Assembly: GCA_024138015.1 (NCBI GenBank)
Contig: JAMXBB010000003.1
Location: forward strand, 37,846,806 to 37,910,805
Reading direction: 5' to 3'
From: Lumnitzera littorea
Taxonomy: Eukaryota; Streptophyta; Magnoliopsida; Myrtales; Combretaceae
Length of the DNA stretch: 64,000 nucleotides
The notes under the pieces: generated by a model
What the model was told of the DNA's origin: nothing
The model's database searches: none
What the model saw: only the letters and a program-made list of their open reading frames with translations
Shown here: positions 10,526-22,689 of the stretch, piece after piece
Numbering within the stretch: the stretch's first letter is position 1
Layout: every line of letters starts with the position of its first letter
Program-made: the position numbers and the translations under genes

Positions 10526-13294
10526 TATTGATATTCTATTTTTGCCCTCTTTTAAGTCTATCTTTAATTTAAAAACCCTTTTTTAGAAAATGTTAGAAAA
10601 AAAAAATAGAAAAGTTTTAAAAAATAAAAAAAATTAAAAAATCATAAAAAGTGTCGCATAGTGGTTTATTTAGCTGGGCTTGGGTTAGAAATAATTTTTT
10701 GAGGTTTAAAGTTGCTTTTAGAGTTAAAATAAATATATACGATTTGATTAAATTATAAATTGCGAACAAAAATGTATATTTATTGAAAACCAATTTTTCT
10801 AGCTTGATTCAGACTTCTCTTTTTTAAAATATTTTAAAAGTACATTTTTCTAGGAATTCACGACTTTAATCTATACCTTGATTAGAGTTAAAATGAACAT
10901 TTTATGATCATTTGAAATTTCAAATAAGAAGCCAAACACGAGCAAAAAACCGAGATCCTAATTCCGTCAAATTAGAAAAATTTTGAAAATATTTTGAGAA
11001 TATGTTTATTAAGATATAATTTTATCAAAAAGGGTGGTGATTTTTCTTTTTTTTTTTTTGAGACAAAATAATTAATCGGGTCATATTTTAGGCGAAAAAA
11101 AAAAGACATTGAATTAATTAAGGGTGAAAAAAAAAGGAAAAAGAGAAAAAGGAAAGAAAAGACAAAAAAAAAAAAAGATGAGGTACGTATCGCTGCAAGA
11201 CATTGACACTTGGGTGCCACGTGGCACAATGTATGGCTACCATGTAGCATTAATGTGGAGCCACGTGTTAATCATGTAACACTCATGGGTCAAAGGGTTA
11301 ACCTAACCCTCTCTTTCCCTCCTCTTCTTGCTTTCATTATTTAAAATAGAAGCAAACTATGGAGTAGGCTTTATTTTTGGCTACCTACTCGATTTTTTTA
11401 TACCTAATTTCGTGCATCATTTAAGTAGAAAATTTAAAAAACTATGGAAACAAAAGGTCGGGAAGTCTTCTTTTTGGGAATGTGTATTTTGTGAATTATT
11501 ATTAAGGAAATCAGGAGAAACAAAAATAACAAATCAAGATGTCAAATAAATACCCATTTAATACACCATGAACAAAATAAGCAAATCTTAGCAATTTCCT
11601 TGCAATAATCCAAAATAAATCCATGTAAAACTGGAAACCACATCCCTTAAGATAAAAGAACATTAATTTACCTAAATTTTCCATGAAGACGTAATAAATT
11701 TGAGCCAAAAAAGGAAGAAATTAAAAAAAAAAACAACCTGAATGCCATTAATGAGTAAAAATTGAATCTCGATCATGATTAGAAGTTTCATGAGGACGAG
11801 TCTAAGCATTAGATTATAAATAAACACCTCCTCCACTCAGAATTGCGCTAGTTTCTCACTCTAGGTGATTATAAGTGTAAACCCACACTCTCTCTTTGAT
11901 TTCTTTCACTACAGAGAAAATTAATCTGAGAAAATTCTTAAAAATATTCTACTCATGTTTATAAACAAATTTCAAGCTTTGATTTCATCCAATTTCGTGG
12001 AGATTCGATCAATTTTGAGGATAAAGATCCAAAAAAATTGTTTTGAAGTTATTGTACACTAGGTTGATTTTTTCTGAAAAAATCGAAGGGACAAAGCTCA
12101 AGTTTTCCATAAATTGATTTGGGGCTTTTGCTAACGTCTTGGAAGTCCAACACCACTAACTACACCCTAAGAACCGGTTAGAAACCATCTCGAATTAACC
12201 AAGTTTCATTTGCTACATAGGTAAATCTTTCACCTTGTTTTTGTGTTTATGGGTTTGTTAATTAAAAATAAAAAAGAAAATTCAGAAAAATAAAAGAATA
12301 TCGATGGACATGTTTTGATTTGTTTCCATGATCAAAATGTGCTTGTAACAATTATTTTTTTAATTACACGATTATGTTATGTTATGTTAATGTTAATGGT
12401 TACTAGTCTAATAGATTTTAATTATTGATGTGTTATATATGCTTTAATTTAATAAAATTAACATGTTAATATTAGTTAATAAATTTTGATATGTTTATAT
12501 TGATTTTTTCATGAGTAACATAATTAGTTAATATAGTTTATATAATAGCATAGTTTGATAATAAGTTCAATGTTCTCTCTTTTTTTTTATGACATGGTTG
12601 ATGATGATTTGAATAATATGTTTTTGTAAATAATTAGTAGCATGCTGGGATTTAATTTTTGCTTGTGGGACATAATAATGTTTTCAAATAAGGATGAGCT
12701 CTTTTTATCACAAAATTTTTACAAATAAATTGTTTTTTTTTTTGTAAAAAAAATATAAATTAGCCTTTTCCAAAATTTAGGGATTTCCTTAGGATTTTTT
12801 CAAAAATAGACCAAAAAACCTATTTTTCTCAAATCAATAAAATTTAATAAACTTAAAAGTGAAAAGAATTTTTCAAAAATAAAATAAACCAATAAACTAA
12901 AATTTTCACTAATTGAGAATTACGTAAGCTTAATCTTGCTTTACGGGTATGTAAGCACTTCGAGTAGCCCAAAAATAATAAAATATTTTGTTTTTCCCCT
13001 TTTCTTTTTTCTTTAAAAGTCCAATTTATTCAAAAACCAATTTAAGGCTCGTTAAGTGATTTTAAGGATTTCTTTTATTTTGATTTTTCTATTTTTTTTT
13101 AAAAAACCCATAAGTCAATAGTTGAATTAGGGTCCATCCACAGATAAACCTTAATTTCACTTTTTTAAATGGCAACTCCTTTTTCAATTTTTTTAAAAAA
13201 TTTTTCTAGTTTGATCAAGAGATTTATGTTAAGAGAGCCAAGCTTAATATAAAACAGGTTAAGAAAAGAGATAAACTAAATTTTTAGCTTGATG
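10526..13294 (+). mobile_element. Long solo-LTR-like insertion, GAGGC at both flanks
   Basis: It splits P1 from Q2, which are contiguous in copy 2 ('gatgggaggccacc' near 18345). GAGGC flanks it at 10521-10525 and 13295-13299. It begins TATTGATATTC followed by 'ttttgccctcttttaa', resembling a TGTTGATA-type Gypsy LTR start with G changed to A. The minus-strand block ending at 9464 starts with a similar sequence. A TATA box ('attataaata') lies near 11812, followed by leader-like sequence. The right end is not CA, so the exact boundary is uncertain. It has no coding content. AT tracts at 11050-11180 are pure low complexity. Confidence 0.42.
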
Positions 13295-15014
13295 GAGGCC
13301 ATCATTCGATTGGCAACCTTACCACTATTCAGATGGTGGTGATAGTGTTATTGACAATGATAACGATCATCTAACCATCCAAATGCATTAATCACTTCTA
13401 CTTATCTAAATGATCATTATTGAAGATTTTACTTTCAAATCCATGTTCTTATCAATCCTAGATTATGGCAAACACCTTGTATTATTAGATCATACATACT
13501 ATCAATTCAGTAATTTTCATAGTTTATTCTTACTCTAGAGAATCATATCTAAGGTAAGTTTTTCCATATCCTTGTTATCTAAAAATACAAAGAGATTGCC
13601 TATTAGTGATTAACTTGATAATTTTAATTGTGCTTATTGCACTTCAATCTTGGCATATCAACTTAATGGCTACAATTAATCAAATAGCTGATGTAGGCAA
13701 GTGTACCTATTGGTTTTATAGTATAGCAAATACAATACAATTGTCAATTCGTTAGGAACAACATCCATGTGCTAATACTTTATCCTTTTTCTATTATCTA
13801 ATTGATAAATTCAATCCAATTATTGAAACTATTAATTATAAATTATGATTAAAAATATAAATGAATTAAATAAAAAATTAACGGAATATAAACCAAAATA
13901 GAAGAAACAATTGCATTATCTAAGAACGCATTAACTTAGTGTTTAAACATTGATTTTCTTATAATATCTATGCAATCTGTTAATCTCATTCTAATTATTT
14001 GGACCATGAGAATTCTTAAATCAAGTTAATATCTTTTTCAGGATTATTAATTCCTAACCTTAGGATCATTAACTAAAACATCTTTCTAGTCAAAATCCTA
14101 TGATTGCATTAAAATCTATAAATTTTACACTATTATGATTCATCATAATATAGAGAAATCACGCATCATATCTAAAGGATTGCATTTAACTCCTTATAAT
14201 TATGCTTCGATCTAATCATATATATAATCTCTCAATCTCTTTATGAGATCAAACATTAAATTAACAACCTAGGAATATTAATTCAATGAACAAATCAAGA
14301 ACACATAACTAGATCATAAAAACGAAAAATCATAGACTGAATAAAAAGAAAACTAATTACATATAGTACTAGGGCATTCACAATATTCAAATACTGAATC
14401 TAACTAATCTAGAACATAAAAGAGAATCAAAAGAAAGGCATGAACAAGAGAAGAATAAGGGTTAAGAAGACAGCCCTCTTTAAGTTGTTTTCTGAGCTAT
14501 TTTTTTTTTTAAAAGTTCTATCAATTGTATTTATATGTTGAGGCTACAAATCGCCTTAAAGTTGGAAAATTTGCAAGGCAAAAAGCATGATCATGGCCAT
14601 GAATCACGATTGTACTTTTATGTGTACTTTGTAATCTCAAAATTTACAAATTAATGAGAATGGGGTTCATAGCCTGGGAATATGGTCGTGATCCTGACAG
14701 TGATTATGTTGGCATTCAATTTCTTCCTTCTTTCTTAACACAATTGACATCCTCCAAGGGCACGTGTATGTTTTCACCCATATACCTTCCTTTAAGTTTC
14801 AAAACTTCATCATTTCAACTCCCAATTATCCAAAACTTATCGAAATTTGTTCCTTTTCATTCAAAATACCTTTCAAAAGCTTATAGGATTAAGGTAGGCA
14901 TTGTAAGTAATGAAGCATGTGATTTAACTTGATGTAGATTGAAGAATCTTACCATTGTTTATAGCTAGATAATAAATCTAAATGATTTTATTAAATCTTT
15001 AAGGTTAAAGAATA
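13295..15014 (+). repeat. Array block Q2
   Basis: Full-length Q block aligning with Q3 (18361-20066). Shared anchors include 'aaatccatgttcttatcaatcctaga', 'tagtgatta-cttgataattt', 'gcaagtg-acc', 'aagaacgcattaactt' and the terminal block with ATGATCATGGCCATGA. It is non-coding. Confidence 0.6.
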
Positions 15015-15994
15015 TGATAGGAACCAACCCTAGGGACCCCTCACTCACTCCCGAGCTAAAGGACTTGCCAACATGGTACAACGGATTCTCTCGCATTGCT
15101 TAAGTCTAAAGGAGTTTGACTTACTCTACCGAGTTGACTTAATTGTGTACCCAAGCTATAGCAAGTTGAGTGCTGTGTTGATACAAGAAGAAGGTCAATT
15201 CAAGTTATCTTACAGTTTTCCTAAATCTTTGTCTAAGGTATTTGGCCTATTCTAAAACCCCTAGCCTTCACTACTAACCTATTTCAAAGATCCCCTAACT
15301 CTGCAAGTTCAAAGCTACCAAGATAAGTATGTCAAGCTATTCAAAGTCACATCTTTAGCCAACTTTATCCATGTAGACCAAAGGTTGTTATGCAGCATAT
15401 TTTCTGACCTCTCTCTAAGTGACACTTATCCTACTACTCAATTCGTACAACTCTGACACTAGGATATTCTCTACAACATGATTATAAATCTTCCCCATTT
15501 CATTATGTAAATCAATTTAATGTACTTATCTTAGTAAGCATACTCTTTTTAATATAAGCCCACTAATATAATATTGCCCTAGTAAGGTGGGTATAAATCC
15601 CCCAGTTTGTAGATGCTATAATCATCATCTTCCTTAATAAATTACTGATCTTGCTTCTCATTCGAATACTTATTTCCTCTATGAAAACTCTTTTCTCTTA
15701 TTAGTCCCTTTAGTAAGGATTGTGGCGAGTGACCTACTCGATTTAGATTGGTACATCACATCTGGCAAGTTGTTTGATCGTGTGTATTTGTTTGGTACAT
15801 CATATCCATTCAAATAACTTACAGGTTTTGTTAAAACCTCCATCTCAAAACCTATTTGTATCCATTGCATTTTCTTTGATAGCTTTGAAAGATCCATCAC
15901 ACTATGGTAACAACTAATCATAGGTACGCCGCTAATTCGATTAACCTATAATGTTGGCAATGTATGGAGCCATACATCCTTGTATTGTATCGCA
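15015..15994 (+). mobile_element. Solo LTR related to the gag-only element's LTR
   Basis: It begins TGATAGGAACC and ends near TATCGCA. Its 3' half aligns with the LTRs at 29009-29883 and 32038-32911: 'ccctttagtaaggattgtgg', 'tggtacatcacatctggcaag' and 'ggtacatcatatcc' match 'cctttaacaaggattgtgg', 'ggtgcgtcacatctggcgag' and 'ggtacgtcatatcc'. It interrupts the Q2/R2 junction, which is intact in Q1/R1 ('aaaggttaaatagtctattt' near 4600). The flanking bases (AATAT and AATCT) make an imperfect target duplication. Confidence 0.6.
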
Positions 15995-16550
15995 ATCTAT
16001 TTAAGATTTCTACATAGATGAAAAAAATAACAAAGAATGAATGTCATCTCACCAATAATGTGTTTGACTGGTTGAATTGCCTATGTGTTTAGCTAATAGA
16101 GGAGCTTAGCACTCAATTACTCTTTAGTTCTACATGTTACCCTTAATCAGACAACCAACCTCAATATTTTAGCTAAACCTTAGGAATATCACTTAGAGAC
16201 ACAATGGGAAAGAATATGAAAGATTGGAACTTGTGCTTACCTGGAACTTCCCTATGATCGATCCATCTATAGCACCATTGATAAATCCTCTTTCAAGTTT
16301 ATGTATGGTTTCAATCCTATAACTCCATTGTAATCGCTATCAAAACCTTCATTAAAAGAGGTAAGCTAAACTGGATCAAACAAGGACATGTAGATTTAGA
16401 AGTTCCATCAACAAGTTCTTACGTAACTAACGAACTAAACTAACTAGTGTAGGGAATAGGGTAACTGAGAAAGAAGTAGCTAATATTTCAACTTGGGGAT
16501 TTTGGCTAGATACACTTAAGAAATGAGAGTTCATCGGAATCAATCAACAT
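15995..16550 (+). pseudogene. Ty3/Gypsy integrase C-terminal remnant (array block R2)
   Basis: A second copy of the R1 integrase tail. The DNA matches R1 over 'gaatgtcatctcaccaataatgtgtttgact', and pieces such as MG-NMKDWNLCLP can be read in short frames. It is more broken than R1, with several frameshifts and stops, and cannot be functional. It ends at the same junction to the LTR-like segment as R1. Confidence 0.6.
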
Positions 16551-16563
16551 TGAAGACTAAAGC

Positions 16564-16985
16564 TATTTGATTATCACATGTTGCATGCATGGTTTATGTG
16601 CAACATAAGTTAGCATCAACTTTGCACGAGGATGCATAGATTTGCATGGAGTCCATGTATAAGTTGTTGTCATCTTTGCAAGCTATTACATGGATTGCAT
16701 GGACTCTTTACATAGAGGACTTATTAAAATAATTAGTTATTTTATTAATATTATTTCACAGACATTATTGGTTGTTATTTATTAACATTATTATTATTTA
16801 GAGTTAATTATCAAAATGCCTACATTAATAGTTAGTTATTTACTTTATTGCTTTTAGGGTTTTTAAGGGCTTTCTTTTATCATCAATTATAAGATATTAT
16901 TTTAGTAAGATTAGAGAATTATGCAAAAATCGTATAGAACTTTTTTCTTTTCTTGTTCTTTTCTTATCAATTCCCTCAATAGAAT
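16564..16985 (+). repeat. LTR-like segment R2
   Basis: It aligns with 5179-5573: 'ttatcacatgttgcatgcat', 'agcatcaactttgca', 'ggacttattaaa' and the TATA-like region before 'tagttagt'. It runs into P2 without interruption, which gives the empty-site reference for the 5579-9464 insertion. Confidence 0.5.
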
Positions 16986-18360
16986 TGTAGAGAATACTCT
17001 TTGGTTCAGTTAGTTATGAGTCATATTAGCTAATTGCATCAAATCCTTTTTGAGTTAAGTAACTTTGCATTATATCAATTTATTGATTAAAAATCTTATT
17101 TATAGCTAATTGTGAGTCATATTAATTAGAATTAAACAAACCCCAGTTTAATTTAGTTTATGATGCTCAATATCCATAAATTAAATCATCCATATCCTTT
17201 ATTGTTAATTTGCAAAACTTATTCATAAGAATAACTCTAAGCAAAAAAACATATATACAAAAAATCCATAAGAAAGAGTCCAAAGATCATAAAGCAATTT
17301 TTATGCCTCATGAAGTTAATACTAATGGACAAGTCTTGTCAGTCTCGACGGAAGGGTAATTTACTATTTAAAGAAAGTCAATAGATGTATATCATGGGTT
17401 GTACAAGTTATTTGAAACAAGTAATCTACCTTTCCTCAATGTTATGGCTTTTTCTATGGTCTCTTTCTTATAAGTATAGGCTTTAGGGGATAAGATAGCC
17501 ATGAAGTGAAAAGAGTTTCATGGGAATTATCTTGATTGTTGAATATCATTGACAACTTAGCTAAAGGAATGGCCCCTTGCTAATGCATCGTTAGTGGTGC
17601 TAGAGTCGGTCTTAGGTGAATCTATGGTCTATTTGAGATTATTTCTTTTAATCATAATCATTCTGATTTCTAAAAGAACATAGCAAAAGTAATAGACCAT
17701 TGAGCCCCACTCTAGCCTCATAGGGCCGGCCCTTGATCCATAAAAATACAACTTTTATCCTTTTGTGTAAGAAACCCAATGTCATACAACATACTAGAAT
17801 CTTCTTATATAAATTTAGTTTCTAAAAAATGAAAGGACATAAGTTAGCAATCCAATGCATATGTGATTGAATTACAAGAGACTAGATAGTTTCAATAATC
17901 CTTAACATTTCAAACTTAGTGCCATACATCCCTAAAAATGAAGGCTTTTAAGATTTGAGAACAAATCTTTAAGAGCCTGGAGTTAATGATAGAATCTCAT
18001 ACGAATTGGTCTAATCATAAAAGTAAAAAGTGAGGTACTTAACACTTTAGCTCAAAGAATTCTCCAAGGAGCAGGATAAAGTTGGTTGAAACCTTCTAAT
18101 ACTTGTTCATGGCCCATATGCACTCCTTAGGTAGCCTTCATGTTGTCTATAAACTAGCTGAAGAAGTTAAGATTGAATTGGATTCATTAGCCTCACCATC
18201 TAATAATCTATAGAATCTAGAGTAATAGTATTCAAGCCTGCTACACTAATGGTTAAGCTCCATTTTTTAGATGTTAGGGCATACCATTCTTACCCTAGAA
18301 AGGTCACCACTTCCGTTTGAATGATAGTGTTAAGGCATCCAGATGGGAGGCCACCATTCT
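16986..18360 (+). repeat. Array block P2
   Basis: It aligns with P1 and is interrupted once, by the 464-bp hAT-type insertion at 17272-17735. It has a single copy of the 150-bp unit that is duplicated in P1. It is non-coding. Confidence 0.6.
17272..17735. mobile_element. Non-autonomous hAT-type element with 8-bp target duplication
   Basis: The 464-bp block is absent from P1 and is flanked by a perfect 8-bp duplication, ATCCATAA, at 17264-17271 and 17736-17743. The right end, read on the minus strand, is CAAGGGCCGGCCCT, a terminus characteristic of plant hAT (Tip100-like) elements. The left end (GAAAGAGTCC) is a heavily mutated partner. The 8-bp duplication, the terminus and the empty site together make this a secure insertion. 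It has no transposase frame. Confidence 0.72.
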
Positions 18361-20066
18361 AATGGTAACCTTACCACTATTTAGATGGTACTAATTATGT
18401 TACTAATAATTGTAATTACAATCCCACCATCTAAATTGGAAATCCTTGACATCTTGAAGATAAGCTTTTTCCTGCATTTCTCCTTTTATGTATTGTAAAT
18501 TGCTAATGAACTTTTTTATTGCTTCAGCTTAACTTAATCCTCACGAAAAGGGGTACAGACAGATGCATTAGCCACTTTTACCTAGCTAAATGACCATTAT
18601 TGAGTATTTTAGTTTCAAATCCATGTTCTTATCAATCCTAGATTGTGGCAAACACCCAGTATTATTGAATTATACATATTATCAATTCACTAATTTTCAT
18701 AGTTCATTCTTACTTTAGAGAATCATATCCAAGGTGAATTTTTCTATATCCTTATCATTTAAAAATACAAAAAGATTGCATATTAGTGATTAATTTGATA
18801 ATTTCACTTGTGCTTATTGCACTTTAATCTTAGCATATCAACTTAATGGCTATGATTAATTAGATAATTGATGTAAGCAAGTGCACCAATCAATTTTATT
18901 ATATAGTGAATTCAGTATAGTTGTCATTCCCATAGAGACAACATTCAAGTACTAGTACTTTATCCTTTCTCTAGTATCTAACCAACAAATTCAATCCAAT
19001 CATTGTAACTACTAATTTTGAATTACGACTAACAATATAATTGAATTAACCTAACTAAATAAAAAGAACTAATAGAATATAAAGCAAAATGGAACAAACA
19101 ATTACACTCTCTAAGAACGCATTAACTTGGTATTTAGGCATTGATTTCCTTAAAATATCTATGCAATCTAGCAATCTATCAATCTCATTATAATTGTTTA
19201 GGCCATGAGAATTTCTAAATCAAGTTAATATATTTCTTAAGATTATAACTTCTAGCCTATAAATCAAAATATCTTTTTAGATGGAATCCTATGACTACAT
19301 CGAAATTTGTGAATTCTATGCTGTTAGGTTTCATTCTAATTTAGAGGAGTCACGTCATCTTGTCTATAAGATTGCATTCAACTTCTTGTAATTACGCTAG
19401 ATTTAATCATATATATAATCTCTCGTTCTCTATATGATATCAAACGTTAAATTAATAAACCAGGGAATATTAATTCAAAGAACAAATCAACAACACATAA
19501 TTAGATCATAAAAAACAAGAAATCATAGATTGAATAAAAAGACAACTGACTACATAGAGTATTAAGGTTCAGAATATTCAAATGATAAGTCTAACTAATT
19601 TATAACACAAGAGAGAATCAAAAGAAAGATATGAACAAGAGAAGAATAAGGGTAAAGAAGACAACCCTCTTTTTATCTTCTTCTCTTGAAAACCTTAAAG
19701 ATGAGCCAATTTCCCCCCACCTCAAAAGCTCTAACAAGTGTATTTATATTATAGGCTACAAATCTCCTTAAAGCTGGAAAATTTGCAAGGTAAAAGGCAT
19801 GATCATGGCCATGAACCACAGTCATGCTTCTAAGCTTGCTCATTTGATGTCAAATTCACAAATGAATGAAAAATGGGGTTTAAGGCCCAGGATTATGGCT
19901 TGGCATTCAATTTCCTCCTCCTTTTTCAATATGGTTGACGTACTCTAAGAGCACGAGCATGTTTTCACTCATATACCTTCCTTCAAACTTCAAAACTTCA
20001 TCATTTACTCCAAATTACCCAAAACATTTTGGAATTTGTTCCTTTTCATTCAAATCACCCTTTAAA
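18361..20066 (+). repeat. Array block Q3
   Basis: Second full Q block. It aligns with Q2 and carries about 140 extra bases near 18420-18560 ('tgacatcttgaagataagc' region) that Q2 lacks. Similarity to Q2 fades after 'aaaagctta' near 20066, where the array ends. Confidence 0.55.
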
Positions 20067-20537
20067 AGCTTAAAATCAAAATATAAATTAACTAGGCATC
20101 AAATCCAATAAAAACACCCAAAAATCCTACAAGAGCATTATAAATCAACTATAAAACATGCATATTTAAGCATTGATCAACCATTTTGATTTAAATCAAC
20201 ATGAATAAGTGATAAACACAATTATAGCAATTGAAAACTCATAGAGAAATGACAAAGTATAGCAATTTAAATCAACATGATCAAGTTGTAATTTAACATA
20301 AGTTTAGATTTTCCCCTACTCTATAAGATGACAAAGTATATTCTCCAGGAGACTTCCTAAGTACTTTATTAATATTGGTTCTTAATGACATGATTTTACA
20401 ATATATAAGCTCACTATAACAAGTATATTGCTCTTGGGAACTATAAGTAAGAACACTCACTAGTATTAAATTTTCTCCCTTTAGAAAATAAGTAATTTAT
20501 AATACAAGAGAGATGAAATAAATGATCAAAGTTTCTG
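20067..20537. other. Unassigned spacer between array and LINE
   Basis: AT-rich, no coding sequence. It immediately flanks the poly(T) run that marks the 3' end of the minus-strand LINE. I see no feature in it. Confidence 0.3.
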
Positions 20538-20554
20538 TTTTTTTTTTTTTTTTT
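20538..20554 (-). other. LINE poly(A) tail (plus-strand T17)
   Basis: An uninterrupted run of 17 T on the plus strand lies directly after the 3' end of the minus-strand LINE, as target-primed insertion leaves behind. Confidence 0.65.
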
Positions 20555-20719
20555 GGTGATGATGCAATACTAAGGAAAATATTTACAAAGAGTCTAGCAT
20601 GAAGCTAGATACAAAAGTTGGAGCTTGATGCTCTTTGAGTCCCATTACAAGTAATAAAAGGAAAGCTAATAGCAAAAGAAGAAACAAAAGTTCTAATCTC
20701 CTTGTATAAGCCTAAAGAT

Positions 20720-21075
20720 GTTAAGTCCTTTTTCAACATAGATAAACAAAAGCTAGGATGGAAAGAAAAAGTAGCATCAGCATAATCATTATCTTATGCC
20801 CAACCAATAAGTACATTAGCCATAGAGTTGAGTTCCTTTGGAATGACATCAATTTCCCACCTCTAGAGGAGGGAGAGCTTTCTCCTGCATGCATTAACAA
20901 CATTATAATGTAAGAAACGATTATTTGCATGATCTTTTAATAAAATTGTTGTTACTAAAGAATCAAGTTGAATTTTTGCATCTAAAAAACTTAATTTGAC
21001 ACAAAAATGAAGTCTACAAAATAGAGCCTAAAGTCCAATAGATAGAATATCGATTGAGCGAATTTTGTTAGCAAC
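20720..21075 (-). pseudogene. LINE RNase H-like C-terminal domain remnant
   Basis: The minus-strand translation gives AKIQLDSLV, then 'NNRFLHYNVVNACRRKLSLL' and WEIDVIPKELNSMANVLIGWA. This matches the end of the RNase H (RVT_3) domain of plant LINEs, where the family usually shows a 'h.pRe.N..AD.LA' motif. Here the Asp of the final motif is replaced and several stops occur. It lies just before the poly(A) tail, as expected. Confidence 0.6.
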
Positions 21076-22137
21076 ATCATAAATCCATCTCCAATTTGGA
21101 TCTTTTGGAACTCCTCCTACTATGCTTGGTTTTTGGATGAAAGAAAGGACTCATATGTATTTAGTTTAACCCACTCTCTTTGTGGAGGTATCTAAGAAAG
21201 GTTCAAGTGCTCAATCTTATAAAACCTCTTTGAAGCCTTCAAGTGTGCCTACCATTCATGGACAATAATTCTAATAGATTTATTGATGTTTTCTTGAATA
21301 TTTATGTGATTGAACAAGATTTGATTGCTGTCCTACCAAATTTTCCATAACATTACAACAAAAGTAAAAGAAGGAGGGGAGTGATGATTTGTCAAATCAT
21401 TTTTTTCATTATGTGACAATTAGATTGAATTCGGTAGAGGAAAGAGTCTTCAAATATTGGATTTTGGCAAGGAGTAGATTACTATGAGTTGATGACATCA
21501 GTTATATGTGGATAAAGAAGGAAGGCATGAATATAAGTTTCATTCTACTGTCCACATCTTGGGCATGAGGTCGATTAAATAATGCCTCCGGTGGATAAGT
21601 TGTGAGCAATTGGGAGAGTAAAGTGTGCCAGCCTCCATAAAACAAATCTTAATTTTTAGGGGAAAATTTGTTTTCCAAATCTAGCTCCAATTGATACTTG
21701 ATTTGTACTTAGGACTTATAACATAATGGATGTCTTGTAAGGTAGGAGTTCTTCTAAAATTTGGATCCATTACTCTTTTATCCTTTTCCTTAAGAGATAG
21801 ATTTATTTGTCCTATGTGTTTGAAAAGGATGGCAAAGAGATAAAATTCAATTCTCACATCATCCTAAGAGTTTTATGAAATTCAACAATCCCAAACAGAT
21901 AGCTTTATGCTTGCTTGAATTAGTAGACCTTAGATGAGATTTATTATTGAACCACCATGAGTTAAACCATAAGCTAATTTTCCTTCCATTGCCTATCAAC
22001 ACTATTGGTGATTGTTGAATTAGAGATGTATAGTGTGCTATCTTTTTTCAATATGAGACAAGTTTTGAAAACTTCTATGAGTGGTCCCTTATTCAACTAC
22101 TTATATTTTTCTTTTAAAATTTGGACTCAGACTTTTT

Positions 22138-22428
22138 TCATTTAGACTTCAAAATACCTTTTGATTGCACATGCCTTATCTTGATATGAAGGTTTATGAG
22201 ACCTAATCCTCCCTCTTCTATAGGCTTGATAATGGTTTCATAACTTATCCAGTGTACTTTGGATTGTGCATCTGTATTAGACCATATAAATTTATTGATT
22301 ATTTGGGTTAATTTCCCTATGATGCTTGATGGTAATTGGGCCATTTGCATATAGTATGCTAGTAGGCTTTGAAGAATTGACTTGGCTAAAACTATTTGCC
22401 TAGCCATATAAGACATTCGGCTTCCCAA
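22138..22428 (-). pseudogene. LINE post-RT region (thumb to zf-RVT linker)
   Basis: An open stretch of 96 codons. It reads MSYMARQIVLAKSILQSL, then QMAQLPSSII, NKFIWSNT, KVHWISYETIIKP and EEGGLGL. This is the conserved segment after the RT domain of plant L1 ORF2 ('lS.AGr..LiksVl.s.p.Y', 'FlWg', 'wv.W..vc.pk.eGGLGl'). It is open by chance of decay only: frames on both sides are broken. Confidence 0.8.
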
Positions 22429-22689
22429 CCATTGAGTTTGTATTTGGCTTTCTCAATGATAAAATTAAGTTCAACAACCGTAGGTTGAAGTTGTTTGCTT
22501 AGTGGAAGCCTAAGGCATTTACCAAACAAAGATAATTCCTTCATTCCCATAAGATCAATTATTTCTTGCTTTTGGTTAAGGGGATGTTTCGAGAGAAGAA
22601 AATCCTTGATTTCAATTTGTTCTCTTGTAAATGTGATATTTCAGAGAACCAATCAAATAAACAATTTATTATGTTTGTATTTTAACTAT

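Larger units (their letters stand above)
4144..20066 (+). repeat. Head-to-tail array of a degenerate Ty3/Gypsy derivative (Q-R-P units)
   Basis: Three sequence blocks recur in a fixed order on the plus strand. Q is about 1.7 kb, non-coding, and ends in a block with ATGATCATGGCCATGA. R is an integrase C-terminal remnant followed by an LTR-like segment. P is about 1.1-1.4 kb and non-coding, with GTAGCCTTCATG. The order is Q1 (4144) R1 (4690) P1 (9470) Q2 (13295) R2 (15995) P2 (16986) Q3 (18361). Each junction present in one copy is reproduced in the other once the inserted elements are removed. Q1 lacks its 5' part. The layout fits a retroelement lacking most of gag-pol that became tandem, as unequal exchange between LTRs can produce. 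The family is old: stops are everywhere and copies differ by many substitutions. Confidence 0.6.

Noticed and set aside
10972..11250. Minus-strand frame with Phe/Leu runs
   Set aside because: It is a translation of A- and T-rich low-complexity tracts; not a membrane protein gene.
4144..20066. Endogenous pararetrovirus as the source of the tandem array
   Set aside because: Tandem arrays are typical of such sequences, but the only coding trace is a Gypsy-type integrase tail, which plant pararetroviruses lack, and no movement-protein or coat-protein motif was seen.
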